From Myotis daubentonii (taxonomy: Eukaryota > Chordata > Mammalia > Chiroptera > Vespertilionidae): DNA of 64,000 bases. The notes below the pieces were generated by a model. That model was not told the DNA's origin and ran no database searches. It saw nothing but the letters and a program-made list of their open reading frames with translations. The translations under genes were made by a program, and so were the position numbers. The DNA lies in contig NC_081844.1 in the NCBI RefSeq assembly GCF_963259705.1, positions 29,528,294-29,592,293 of the forward strand, written 5' to 3'. Of the stretch, positions 34,435 through 48,240 are shown piece by piece. Numbering within the stretch: the first letter of the stretch is position 1; each line of letters opens with the position of its first letter.

Positions 34435-34524
34435 CTTATACAGTCCACCACTCTACCAGTTATTGGATATGTGACTTGGGCTAACCTCCCTGGGCCTCAG
34501 TTGCCTTGCCTATAAAATTAGAAT
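34435..34524 (+). repeat. MIR SINE fragment
   Basis: 'accagttattggatatgtgacttgggctaacctccctgggcctcagttgccttgcctataaaatt' is a typical MIR core and 3' half. Confidence 0.75.
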
Positions 34525-34669
34525 AAAAATAGAATAGTACAGGCACAAAAACAGACATATAGACCAATGGAACAGAACAGAGACCCCAGAAACAGCCCAA
34601 GATATTATGCTCAATTAATATTTGACAAAGGAAGCAAGAGCATACAATGGAGTCAAGAGAGTCTCTTCA

Positions 34670-34888
34670 GCCCTAACCGGTTTGGCTCAGTGGATAGAGC
34701 GTCGGTCTGCGGACTGGAGGGTCCCAGGTTCGATTCCAGTCAAGGGCATGTATCTTGGTTGCGGGCACATCCCCAGTAGGGGGTGTGCAGGAGGCAGCTG
34801 ACCGATGTTTCTCTCATTGATGTTTCTAACTCTCTATCCCTCTCCCTTCCTCTCTGTAAAAAATCAATAAAATATATTTTTTTAAAAA
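34670..34888 (+). repeat. Ves SINE in L1 number 2
   Basis: Well-preserved copy with flanking duplication agagagtctcttca on both sides (ending at 34669 and at 34903). Confidence 0.95.
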
Positions 34889-35858
34889 GAGAGAGTCTCT
34901 TCAATAAATGGTGTTGGGAAAATTGGACAGATACATGCAAAAATATGAAACTAGATCACCAATTTATACCATACACAAGAATAAACTCAAAATGGATAAA
35001 AGACTAAATGTAAGACTGAAAACCATAAAAATCTTAGAAGAATCCATAGGCAGCAAAATATCAGACATATATTGTAGCTATATCTTTACCGATACATCTC
35101 CTGTGACAATGGAAACTAAGGAGAAAATAAACAAATGGGACTACATCAAAATAAAAAGCTTCTGCACAGCAAAAGAAGCCATTAACAAAACAACAAGAAA
35201 GCCCACTGCATGGGAGAACATATTTGCCAATGTTACATCCAATAAGGGTTTAATCTCTAAAATTTATAGGGAATTCATACAACTTAACAAAAGGAAGATA
35301 AACAATCCAACCAAAAAATGGGCAAAGGTCCTAAATAGACACTTTTTGAAAGTGGACATATAGAAGGCTAAGAGACATATGAAAACATGCTCAAAGTCAC
35401 TAATCATCCAAGAGATGCAAATCAAAACAACAATGAGATACCACCTCACACCTGTCAGAATGGCTATCATCAACAAATCAACAAATGACAAGTGCTGGCG
35501 AGGATGTGGAGAAAAAGGAACCCTTGTGCACTGCTGGTGGGGATGCAGACTGGTGCAGCCATTATGGAAGACAGTATGGAGTTTCCTCAAAAAAATTAAA
35601 AATTGAACTCCCATTTGACCCAGTGATCCCACTTCTAGGAATATATCCCAAGGAAGCAGAAACATCAATCAGAAAGGATATATGCACACCTATATTCATA
35701 GCAGCACAATTTACAATAGCTAAGATTTGGAAACAGCCTAAGTGCCCATCAGCAGATGAGTGGATTAAAAAGCTGTATTACAGACAGAAACCAAAATGGC
35801 TGCATAGGTAAACGCCTGAAATTGCTGCCTCGCACAACCACTTCAAAAATACAACTAA

Positions 35859-36139
35859 GCCCTAACGGATTTGGCTCAGTGGATAGAGCGTCAGCCTGCG
35901 GACTGAAGGGTCCTGGGTTCGATTCTGGTCAAGGGCATGTACCTTGGTTGCGGGCACATACCCAGTAGGGAGTGTGCAGGAGGCAGCTGATCGATGTTTC
36001 TCTCTCATCGATGTTTCTGACTCTCTATCCCTCTCCCTTCCTCTATGTAAAAAAAAAAAATCAATAAAATATATTAAAAAGAAAAAAAAGAATATACATA
36101 TATATATAATATGTATACATATTATATTTTTTTAAAAAA
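35859..36139 (+). repeat. Ves SINE with AT-rich tail in HAL1 copy 4
   Basis: The head 'gccctaacggatttggctca'. The tail has expanded into an A-rich and TA-repeat stretch. Flanking duplication aaaaatacaactaa at 35845-35858 and 36140-36153. Confidence 0.92.
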
Positions 36140-37213
36140 AAAAATACAACTAAAAGACAAAACAGACATCATCCAGAATCACAGGAAGCCTGGTTGAGTG
36201 GAAATTCTACAACTAGAAGGAAAGAGAAAAGCACACTGAGACTCAGAGGAGGTGTGGAAGTAAAATGCAGAGGTACGGAGGCGCATTCAGAAAGGGCTGG
36301 CAACTGAAGATGCGGTTGTCTTTTTCAAGCGGGAGGGAGACACAAACTCCCAACTGCTCTGATTCCAGTTCTGGGTGAGTCTCTGGGGACCCAGACTCAT
36401 ATGGAGAGAAACTGGACTGTCTAGCATCGGGCAGAACTCGAGGGCGACTTTCTCTCAGAGGTGCTTGCAGCAATTACCAAGGGACACTGAGACCCAGGGT
36501 CTCTTAGGGCAGGGCTGAGGATCAGCCATAGCTGCTTGCTCCACCCAGTTGATTCCCTGAGACCCCGCCCCACCCAAGCTGTGTGCAGAGGCTTTTGCAT
36601 ATGAATGGCCTGGCCCTTTGCAATCTAAAATTACATAACAAACTGCAGCTAGGCCAGACAGACCCAGAACTTCCGAAAGAAGGCCCAAGGCCCCACAGCA
36701 GCTTGCATTGCTTCACAGCTGGGCCTCATCTGGGCACCTCCAAACCCCAAACAAAGAAGAGGAATCTACAGATCTTTCCATAGCTCCTGCTGGGTAGCCT
36801 CAGGCAGAGGCTAAATTAGCACCTCCTTAGAGATCCAAGAGCCAGTGTACCCAGTGGTCAGAGTGGGACCATCCAGATCACAACTCCTCAGATCCATAAG
36901 GGACACACTCAGGGGGCAGACTCAGTGAGCACCAAAGCCCCACTGAAGCAAGTCTTGTCCCATAAGGGTTTCTCCAGCACAGAAGTTCTCTCACCATAGA
37001 CACAGCTGATTCTCACAGCCAATTGGCCTGGAGGTCAATTCCTCCCAGTGATACCTACAACAATCAAGGCTTAAGTACAACAAGACTGTGCACAAAGCCC
37101 ACAAAGGGGTGCACCAGGAGTGTCTACCTCCAGTAATTGGGGAGGCTGAGCCACTGGGCCCTATAGGACATCTAGCACAGAAAGCCACTCTGTCAACACA
37201 GGGAAGCAAAAAA

Positions 37214-38051
37214 ATGCAGAGGCAAAGAAACAGGTCACAAATAACAGATATGGAGGAAAGCAAACTACTGGATATAGAGTTCAAAACCACACTTATAAGG
37301 TTTTTCAAGAATTTTCTAGAAACCGCCAATAAATTTAGTGAGGCCCTCGAGGATATGAAAAGGACCAACTAGAAATTAAGCATACACTGACTGAAATAAA
37401 GAATATTATACAGAGATCCAACAGCAGACTAGAGGATCGCAAGAATCAAGTCAAAGATTTGAAATATGAAGAAGCAAAAAACACCCAACCAGAAAAGCAA
37501 AAAGAATCTAAAAATATGAAGATAGTGTAAGGAGCCTCTGGGACAACTTCAAGTGTACCAACATCTGAATTATGGAGGTGCCAGAAGAAGAGAGAGAGCA
37601 AGATATTGAAAACCTATTTGAAGAAATAATGACAGAAAACTTTCCCTACCTGGTAAAAGAAATAGAGTTACAAGTCCAGGAAGCACAGAGAACCCCAAAC
37701 AAAAGGAATCCAAAGAGGACCACTCCAAGAACACATCATAATTACATGCCAAGAGCAAAAGACAAAGAGAGAATCTTAAAAGCAGCAAGAGAAAAACAGC
37801 TAGTTACCTACAAGGGAGTACCCATACGATTGTCAGCTGATTTCTCAACAGAAACTTTGCAGGCCAGAAGGGAGTGGCAAGAAATATTCAAAGTGATGAA
37901 TACCAAGAACCTACAACCAAGATTGCTTTGTCCAGCAAAGATATCATTCAGAATTGAAGATCAGATAAAGAGCTTCACAGATAAGAAAAAGCTAAAGGAG
38001 TACATCACCACCAAACCAGTATTATATGAAATGCTGAAAGGTATTCTTTAA
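37214..38051 (+). pseudogene. HAL1 copy 4 ORF1, broken
   Basis: Starts MQRQRNRSQITDMEESKLLDIEFKT. The frame stops at 37372 after a deletion in the coiled coil (ALEDMKRTN then stop), again near 37528, and resumes as GVPEEEREQDIENLFEEI (about 37575) to the end. The C-terminal domain is well conserved with copies 1 and 3. Confidence 0.85.
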
Positions 38052-38159
38052 GAAGAGGAAGAAGAAGAAAAAAGTAAAGATAAAAATTATGAACAACAAA
38101 TACATAGCTATCAATAAGTGAATCTAAAAATCAAGTGAATAAAAAATCTGATGAACAGA

Positions 38160-40601
<2,442 letters not shown>

Positions 40602-41313
40602 AAAAAATCTGATGAACAGAATAAACTGGTGAATATAATAGAATCAGGGGCATAGAAAGGGAATGGACTGACAATTCTCAGGGGGAAGGGGTGTGGGGGT
40701 GCGGGAAGAGACTGGACAAAAATCGTACACCTATGGATGAGGACGGGGGCGGGGGGGGCGTGGTAAGGGCAGGGGGGGTGGGAACCGGGTGGAGGGGAGC
40801 TATGGGGGGGGGGAGGAGAGGAACAACTGTAATAATCTGAACAATAAAGATTTATTTTAAAAATAATAAAATAAAAAGCTGTATTACATCTATACAATGG
40901 GATACTATGCTACTGTAAAAAAGAAAGAACTCTTACTATTTGCAACAGCATGGATGGACCTGGAGAGTAATATGCTAAGTGAAATGAGCCAACCCGAGAG
41001 GGATAAATATCACATGACTTCACTCATTTGTGGAATATAATGAACAACATCAACTGATGAACAAAAATAGATCCAGAGACATAGAAGCATTGAGCAGACC
41101 CTCAAACCTCAGAGAGAAGGCAGGGGTTGGGGGGTTAAGAGATCAACCAAAGAACTTGTATCCATGCATATGAGCATAACTAATGGACACAGACAATGGA
41201 GAAGGGGCATGTGCTGGTGAGCAGGAGTGGGTGGGGAGAGGTCAGTGGAGGAAAAAGGAGACATATGTAATACTTACAACAATAAAGAATTTTTTTAAAA
41301 AATAGGATAGTAC

Positions 41314-41670
41314 CCTCCTGATGGAGGCCTTGCAAAGCAATTAGTTTCTTGGCCCAGTAAGCAGTAATAAATTTCAACTATGGTTATTGTTACTACTGTA
41401 GAATTCCATCTGCATTCCTTGAGTCTTGATAACATCCCACAGACACTTGGGACCCAAGCACTGTGGGATGCCCTCAGACTAACATAACCCAGAAAATAGG
41501 ATAGTCTCTCAGATCCCAAAGCCACGAGGAAAGACACCAACAGCCTTGAGAACCTGCATCCTTGGGGACCACTATCTTAAAGGTCATTTGGCAGCACAGA
41601 ACACAACCCTCCCCAGAAGGAAAATCATAAGATACTGAAGTTTCTCACTGCCCCCAAGGGGAGATACTAG
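41314..41670. other. Unassigned unique sequence
   Basis: No gene or recognisable repeat seen. Confidence 0.4.
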
Positions 41671-41674
41671 ATGT

Positions 41675-42300
41675 ACTGGGTTGAAGTGTCCCCCCAAGAT
41701 CATGTCCTCCATGGAACCTCAGATTATGACCCTTTTTGAAAATAGAATCTTTGCAGATGTAATTAAATTGTTTTAAATGTTTTTTTTATTGATTTCAGAG
41801 AGGAAGGGAGGAGAGATAGAAACATCAATGATGAGAGAGAACCACTGATCAGCTGCCTCCTGCATGCCCCCCACTGGGGATCAAGCCCACAACCCGGGCA
41901 TGTGCCCCAACCTGGAATCAAACCCTGACCTCCTGGTTCATAGGTTGACACTCAACCACTGAGCTGTAATTAAATTAAGATGAGGTCATACTAGATGAGT
42001 GTGGGCCCTACATTCAATATGACTTGTCCTTTCAGGAAGAGAAGAGAAACAAAGACAGAGACACGCAGAATGACAAAGGCCATGGAAGAGAGAGGCAGAG
42101 ATTGGAGTAATGCAGCCATGAAGCCAGGGATACCGAGGATTGTGGGCACCTACTGGGAGCTGGAAGAGGCAGGTAAGGAGTCTTCCTTAAAGCCTTCGGG
42201 GGAAGTATGGCCCTGCTGGCACCTTGATTTTGGATTTCTGGTCTCCAGAACTGGGGACAATACATGTCTGTTGTTTTAAGCCACCCAGTTTGTGGCCCTC
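41675..42300 (+). repeat. MaLR/MLT1-like LTR, split by SINE
   Basis: 'tgaagtgtccccccaagatcatgtcc' at the start and 'tgttgttttaagccacccagtttgtgg' at the end are hallmarks of mammalian MaLR LTRs. The sequence gtaattaaatt is repeated on either side of the inserted SINE. Confidence 0.65.
41772..41967 (-). repeat. Ves-type SINE in MaLR-like LTR, antisense
   Basis: 'ttattgatttcagagaggaagg' ... 'ataggttgacactcaaccactgag' with the host taattaaatt duplicated. Confidence 0.85.
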
Positions 42301-42308
42301 AGAAACCG

Positions 42309-42439
42309 CAGGGTGGGGCAAAAGTAGGTTGACAATCATTTATATGGAAAAATAATACAATAGTTAATAAATAATAATATAAGAATAAAGCCTGTGTTTT
42401 GTGTACTTACAACTGTAAACCTACTTTTGTCCCACCCTG
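42309..42439. mobile_element. Short DNA transposon with 22-bp terminal inverted repeats
   Basis: 131 bp. The left end cagggtggggcaaaagtagg plus tt pairs with the right end at 21 of 22 positions. The AT-rich core lacks coding. Probably a mariner-type MITE, but no clear TA duplication is seen, so the superfamily is uncertain. Confidence 0.75.
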
Positions 42440-42553
42440 TCATAGGGTTTTCCAATAGGCATAGGGTTTCCCATGTCACCAAGTAGAAAACCTAAGTCCC
42501 TCCTCTGTCTCTCCAGGGTTCTGTGGTCTCACTTGTGAATTCCTATGCATCCT

Positions 42554-42559
<6 letters not shown>

Positions 42560-42598
<39 letters not shown>
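42560..42598. repeat. (TC)n microsatellite
   Basis: Near-perfect TC run of about 19 units. Confidence 0.95.
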
Positions 42599-42602
<4 letters not shown>

Positions 42603-43151
42603 GCTCTCTCTGCAGATGGGCCCTTTCATGCTTCTCTCTCCTGTAGAGGTGCGATTTCCTGACTAACACTGCCTGTGAGGTCAAGCCCGCCCACTCTGTG
42701 GAAATTGGCCCAGCTTGCGTCATGAGTCCACCCAATCATCTGTGCCAAGGGAAGGCATCACCTGGTGCCAAGGGTGTTATTCAATAGGTAACAACCAGCG
42801 TAGCCAGACGCTGACCAATCAGATCTGACTGTGGTCCCTGGACCAAGAATTCTGGGGACAACCTTTCCCCACGAATTTTAGGGATGCACCAAGGGTTAAG
42901 GTTTTAGATGCTTGGTCACAGGGCCGCCCTAGGAGTCCAAAGGAAGTATCCAGGAATGGGGACTAGGAGTAATGGGTTGTGCATGGTGACAAAATTATGG
43001 GGCAGGGAGAACTGACGAGGTCTGGAGAGAGGAACAGCATGCTGGTGCTGTGTTTTCAACCCATTATCTGCTTTTGTAAAGACGTTGCTCATGTTTTCAC
43101 AAGCAAGTGAAGTGTGGACATAGATCTTTGGTCCATTTTATCTTAGTCTTT

Positions 43152-43360
43152 TTTTTTTAATTGATTTCAGAGAGGGAGGGAGAGGAAAAGAGAGCTAGAA
43201 ACATCAATGATGATAGAAAATCATTGATTGGCTGCCTCCTGCACACCCCCTACCTGGGATCGAACCCCCAACCCGGGCATGTGCCCTTGACCAGAATCGA
43301 ACCTGGGACCCTTCAGTCTACAAGCTGATGCTCTATCCACTGAGCCAAACAGGCTAGGGC
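43152..43360 (-). repeat. Ves-type SINE in left palindrome arm
   Basis: Antisense SINE ending ggctagggc, flanked by ttatcttagtcttt on both sides. Confidence 0.88.
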
Positions 43361-43660
43361 TTATCTTAGTCTTTAAAAGGAAAATAAATCTACATCACTT
43401 GTTTGTCACTTGCACGCAGGATTAACTATGGGAGGGAGTGAAATTGTGTGTCTATTATAAATTTTGTAGGCATAAATTATTGTGTAGGACACCATTTATG
43501 AATAAAATAGAGAATACTCTTCATTGCAAATTCTATTTAGTCAGTTGATTCTCTGCAGAATGCCTTAATTTTTCCCACTCTTGTACCAATAGTCAACACT
43601 GCGTGCAAATGACAAACAAGTGATGTAGATTGTATTTTCCTTTTAAAGACTAAGGTAAGC

Positions 43661-44062
43661 CCTAGCCAGTTTGGCTCAGTGGATAGAGCGTTGGCCTGTG
43701 GACTAAAGGGTCCCAGGTTCGATGCCCGGTTGCAGGCTCAATTCCCAGTGGGGGGTGTGCAAGAGGCAGCCAATCAATGATTCTCTCATTATTGATGTTT
43801 CTATCTCTCTTTTCCTCTTTAAAATCAATTTTTTTTTAAATATATTTTTATTGATTTTGTACAGAGAGGAAGGGAGAGAGATAGAGAGCCAGAAACATCG
43901 ATGAGAGAGAAACATCGATCAGCTGCCTCCTGCACATCTCCCACTGGGGATGTGCCCTCAACCCAGGTACATGCCCTTGACCGGAATCGAACCTGGGACC
44001 TTTCAGTCCGCAGGCCAACGCTCTATCCACTGAGCCAAACCGGTTTCAGCTAAAATCAATTT
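43661..44062 (+). repeat. Ves-type SINE in right palindrome arm, itself interrupted
   Basis: The head 'gccctagccagtttggctca' at 43661. Its tail (taaaatcaattt) is duplicated around an antisense SINE at about 43834-44040. Host duplication is actaaggtaa / actaagataa. Confidence 0.85.
43834..44040 (-). repeat. Ves SINE nested in a SINE tail
   Basis: Antisense copy ending gagccaaaccggtttcagc. No equivalent in the left palindrome arm, so it arrived after the palindrome formed. Confidence 0.88.
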
Positions 44063-44173
44063 TAAAAAAAATACTAAGATAAAACGGGCCAAAGATGTAT
44101 GTCCACACTTCACTTGCTTGTGAAAACATGAGCAACTTCTTTACAAAATCAGATAACGATTTGAAAACACTAG

Positions 44174-44840
44174 ATGAAGACTTCCTTGATATTCACAACA
44201 TAACAGGTAGAGCCAAGACACACTTTTAAGTCTAATCTACTTGTTTAACATCAGTTCCTCCATCACTTTAAGTCTAGCTGACCAGCAGACAATAAATCAA
44301 GCCCTGGCTTGTAGCATTTGCTGATTCAAATGGCTGATTTTAAGTTACTGGCGTGATGGTACTGAACAGAGCTGGCAAGTGACTTCCTGCAGAACTGTAT
44401 TCTACAGTATTTCCACCACCCACTTACCATAGAGGAAAATAACCTCGAGCATACATAATAGTAGAATGGAAATAATAAAACCCTTAAAGCATACAGTAGT
44501 TATGAGTCTCAGATAACACTGTCTGGTGTACAGTAAAAGCTCAATAGAGTCATCATTACATTTATAAACATTTTATTACCCAGTACCATCCACCATTCAC
44601 ACTGTCCCCTGGCCCAGGCACACCAGGTCACAATCACAGTCATAGTGGCAAACCAGCCTAAAAGATGTCAGCTTGGCAAAAGCTGGAGTTTTTGGTCTGT
44701 TTTGCTCATTGCTGTGTCCTCAACACCTAAAACAGTGCCTGACACATAGTAGATGGTCAAAAGACAAGTTGCATGAATGAAACTCACACAACAAAGAATT
44801 CTGCAGACCCCCTAAAGCTACCCCACAAAATCCCAAAGGG
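44174..44840. other. Intergenic sequence downstream of TNFSF9
   Basis: Includes an old L2/MIR-like 3' stretch at about 44695-44765 (tgctgtgtcctcaacacctaaaacagtgcctgacacatagtag). No coding frame supported. Confidence 0.5.
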
Positions 44841-44858
44841 GGAGGCTCGGAGTGAGTC

Positions 44859-44864
44859 TTTATT
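44859..44864 (-). terminator. Candidate TNFSF9 polyadenylation signal
   Basis: AATAAA on the minus strand about 350 bases past the stop codon. The nearest strong candidate; the actual cleavage site is not determined. Confidence 0.5.
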
Positions 44865-45215
44865 TCTCACTTATTAACATAAGTAAGGGTTTTTTGAGGT
44901 CTGTTTTGCTTGGTATTGGTTGTTTTGGTCTGTTTCTTCAGCCCTGCTGCACAGTACCTGGCCTGGGCGCTCAATAAATATAAGTTAAACAGATAAATAT
45001 AAAGTCCACTGTCTGAGCTCAGGCTCATAATAAATATCAAGGGTTTGACTCGGGGCAGGAGTGATAGAGGGACCAGAGAGTCCTTGAGGAGGGGGTCAGC
45101 AGCCAGAACCCCTGCCCTGCTTGGTGAGGTAGAGAAGCCAGGGCTCATCACCAGAGGCCCCACAGAAGAAAGGCAGGATTTAGTCTCCCTGCAGGGGGTG
45201 GCAACCCCGCCTGCC

Positions 45216-47345
45216 TCATGAAGGCTGTCCCGAGGGGAGTCCAGCAGGGACCTTGGTGGCCACTCGGTAGAGGCCCAAGACCGTGGCACCTTGTGCAAGC
45301 TGCCAGGCGGGGTGCACCCCAGCCGCAGCCCTGAGATGGACACCCAGGCGCTGGCCAGCGCGCAGGTGCAGCAGGCCACCCCGGAAACCAGCTGCTGAGT
45401 CCCGTGCTTCAGAGGAGGGAGATGGCAGGTCCAAGGTCAGGGCCAGAGCTGCAGCCCCTCTGCCCAGCGGCTGCAGGTGCAAGGCAATGGAGACGGAGCC
45501 AGAGCCAGCTCTGGCCACCACACGTTGCAGTTCCAGGTGCAAAAACACATAGTAGATGCCGGCCTCAGACACCACCAGCTCCTGTGTGTGCTCATCGTAG
45601 CTCAGGCCCGGTGCCAGGAACACACCTTTCAAGCCAGGATCACTGTACCAATGCAGGAGCCCTTCTGTCAGCAGTGCTGCAAGAGAAGGAAGGGGGAAGG
45701 GTTATCCTGAGCAAGGATGTGGCAGGGGCACAGCCTGGGGAGGGGGTGGAGGGGCTCTGAGGACAGAAGGGTTCTCAGAGGGAGGAAGGGCTGGAGGATG
45801 GAGGGAGGAAGGGACAGGAAGAAGGGGGGAGGCTGTCAGGAAGAGGGAGGGGGAGGGGGGGACACGGAAAGGTGTGGGGGTGGAAGGTGAGAGACTTCCA
45901 GGAATAGGAACCTGCAGGAGGACTTGCGATGCAAAAGGGGATGGGAAGGGGAGAGTAGGGCTAGGGACTGGGGAGGGGGGGAGGTGGGGGTGAAGGAAGG
46001 GGGTTAGAGAGGGAGGTGAGGGGAATGGGACAGCATGAAGGAGGGGACTCAGAAGGAGGAGGGAAAGTGGGCGGGGTCTCAGGAAGGGTGTAGAGAAGAA
46101 AGAAGAGATTGGGAGGAGAGTCTAAAAGGGGCAGGGGAGGGCGGTCTCTGGAAGGAAGGAGGGAAGCGAGTGGGAAGGAGAGGGTGAACTTCCCAGAGGC
46201 CAGTGGGAGAGACCAGAGCAGGACGGGACGGGATTTGGGGATCCCGCCCTAGGCCTGAGCGGGTGGGTTTTAGTGGGCAGATGGAAGTCAGCTGAGGGGC
46301 AGCGGGAGCGCAGAGACAGGTGAGATTCATAGAGGGGAGAAGACAGCTTTCAGAGGGAAGGAGTCTAGGGTCCGATTTAGTCAGAAGGAGGCCTCCGGCT
46401 CCCGGGACCTTCCCACTTAGTGTCCCCCTCCCGGGGAGGGCGGTGCGGGGGGCGGGGGGGGGGGCAGAGGGATGGCGCAGGACACTCACCATCTCGGGCC
46501 ACCAGCTGCGCGAACACGCCCACATCCTGAGGAGGAAAGGCAGAAAGTGAGCGGAGGGTCCCCCAACCGCTCCGCAGCCCCCTGAAAAGTGCCCCACCGC
46601 GTCTGCGCAGCCCTTCCGCTCTCCTTTCCCCCTCCTCCAAAAGAGCCCCCCAACATCCACGCACACGCACACCTCAATTTGGGGGCTCAACCGGCCCCAA
46701 TCCGTGGGGTCTGCAAGGACAGCACCCACCAGGACTCAAGACCGAAAATAAGTGTGATCCCTCCAGGTGGCTGGGAACAGGGAGGTCTTGGGAGGAAAAG
46801 GGGGACACCCCAGGGGTCCGGGAGGAAACCTAGGTTCTCCGGGAGTTAGGGGGAAAAGAGCGGGTCCCCTCAAAGGTTCGAAGTGCCCCTCGGGGTCCGC
46901 GATGGAGAAAGGGCCCCGCCCTAGGGTACCGGATGCAGATGGGATCTCGCGGGGGTACAAGGTGAGCAGGGGTGCCCCCCCCCATGTCCTGGATAAAGAA
47001 AGGGTGCTTTCCGGGACTCCTGGTGCAGAAGGGGGTCGGCCCAGGGTGCAGGGTAGAGAAGGAGTCCCAGGTAGGGGCGCATCTCACCTGCGGGGAGTCG
47101 GGGAGGCGGGCCCGGGCGTCGGGAGGGAGCTCGGGCAGCCTGGAGTCGGGCGCGGGGCAGGGGCCGGGCGAGGCGGGGCGGCGGGGCAGCTCCCAGGCGC
47201 GGACGGCGCAGGCGGCGCAGGCGGCCGCGAGCAGCAGCAGCAGCGCGGCGCTCAGCGCCCAGGGCAGCCGGCGGCAGGCGGGGCCGGGGGGCGCGGGCGG
47301 CCGCGGGGCCTCGGGGTCCGGGATGGCTTCCGAGCTGGAGCCCAT
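45216..47345 (-). CDS. TNFSF9: TNFSF9 (4-1BB ligand, CD137L), three exons
   Basis: A type II membrane cytokine of the TNF superfamily, known as the ligand of TNFRSF9 (4-1BB) on activated T cells. CDS exons on the minus strand: 47345-47088, 46526-46490 and 45676-45216, all with GT-AG introns and matching phase, giving 251 residues (human about 254). Residues 1-28 are a proline-rich cytosolic tail (DPEAPRPPAPPGPACRRLPW), about 29-50 the transmembrane segment (ALSAALLLLLAAACAACAV), then a proline-rich stalk. The short exon 2 encodes DVGVFAQLVARD. Exon 3 holds the TNF homology domain, with LLHWYSDPGL, ELVVSEAGIYYVFLHLELQRVV, SGSVSIALHLQPL and AWQLAQGATVLGLYRV. No lesion is seen. The start is the ATG about 45 bases below a TATA box. 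Intron 2 is very purine-rich on the plus strand. Confidence 0.95.
45690..46170. repeat. Purine-rich G-tract region in TNFSF9 intron 2
   Basis: Plus strand is almost all A and G with many runs of three or more G. On the transcribed RNA this is a long polypyrimidine region; the genomic DNA has G-quadruplex or triplex potential. Confidence 0.8.
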
Positions 47346-47388
47346 GACCAGCGGCAGGCGGCTAAAACCGGGGTCCCGGGCTCCCCGC

Positions 47389-47394
47389 TTTATA
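47389..47394 (-). promoter_or_regulatory. TATA box of TNFSF9
   Basis: Minus strand reads CTATAAAGCGGGG, about 45 bases upstream of the ATG in a GC-rich context. This implies a very short 5'UTR. Confidence 0.75.
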
Positions 47395-47499
47395 GTGAAC
47401 CCGGAAGCCCCGCTTTCCGGGGCGGAGACGGTGGGGATCCCAGCGCCCGCCCCCTCCAGCCAGGCTTTCCCCAACTTTCTCTTCTCTGGATCTCATCTC

Positions 47500-47568
47500 T
47501 GGTCTCCTTGCTCTCTCTCGCCCTCCAATCTCTGTCCCACTGCTTCTTGCTCCCGCGTTCTCTCTCTG

Positions 47569-47623
<55 letters not shown>

Positions 47624-48240
47624 TTGTGCCTCTCTCTCTGCCTCTCTCTCTCTCTCTCTCTCTGCCTCTTTCTGTCTCTCTCTGTGCCTCTCTCTCTCTC
47701 TCTCTGCCTCTCTGTCTCTCTCTCTCTCTCTCTGCCTCTTTCTGTCTCTCTCTGTGCCTCTCTCTCTCTCTCTCTCTCTCTGCCTCTCTGTCTCTCTCTG
47801 TGCCTCTCTCTGTGCCTCTCTCTCTCTGCCTCTCTGTGTGTCTCTCTGTCTCTCTCTTTCTGTCTCTGTGCCTCTCTCTCTGCCTTTCTCTCTGTGTGTC
47901 TCTCTGTCTCTCTCTTTCTGTCTCTGTGCCTCTCTCTGTCTCTCTCTGTCTCTCTCTGCCTCTCTCTCTCTGTGTGTCTCTCTGTCTCTCTCTGTCTCTC
48001 TCTGTGCCTCTCTGTCTCTCTCTGCCTCTCTCTCTCTCTGTGTCTCTCTGTCTCTCTCTGTGCCTCTCTTTCTGTCTCTCTCTGTGCCTCTCTCTCTGCC
48101 TCTCTCTCTCTGTGTCTCTCTGTCTCTCTCTTTCTGTCTCTGTGCCTCTCTCTCTGTCTCTCTGTGCCTCTCTCTGTGCCTCTCTCTCTCTGTGCACCCC
48201 CCCCCCTCTCTTCCTCTCTGGGTGCCTCTCTGTAATTCTG
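47500..48240. repeat. CT-rich microsatellite (TCTCTG/TCTC) upstream of TNFSF9
   Basis: Roughly 740 bp of imperfect TCTC and TCTCTGTGCC-type repeats. It creates long open frames on both strands (up to 662 codons) composed only of Leu/Ser or Arg/Glu repeats; these are not genes. Confidence 0.95.

Larger units (their letters stand above)
43048..44173. repeat. Large palindrome with SINEs at mirrored positions
   Basis: The left arm (about 43048-43440) and right arm (about 43590-44173) are inverted copies, about 93 percent identical over the 81 bases compared outside the SINEs. Both arms carry a Ves SINE at the same mirrored site (ttatcttagtc) in the same relative orientation. The outer ends (ctgtgttttcaa / ttgaaaacactag) resemble hAT termini, so it may be a foldback DNA transposon or an inverted duplication. 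Confidence 0.8.

Noticed and set aside
34670..34760. tRNA genes suggested by cloverleaf-like, B-box-containing heads
   Set aside because: They are the tRNA-derived heads of Ves SINEs, repeated many times and followed by SINE bodies and A-rich tails.
47395..47430. NF-kB-like site upstream of the TNFSF9 TATA box
   Set aside because: ggggcttcc on the minus strand is one base short of the consensus and lies in GC-rich sequence; too weak to list.
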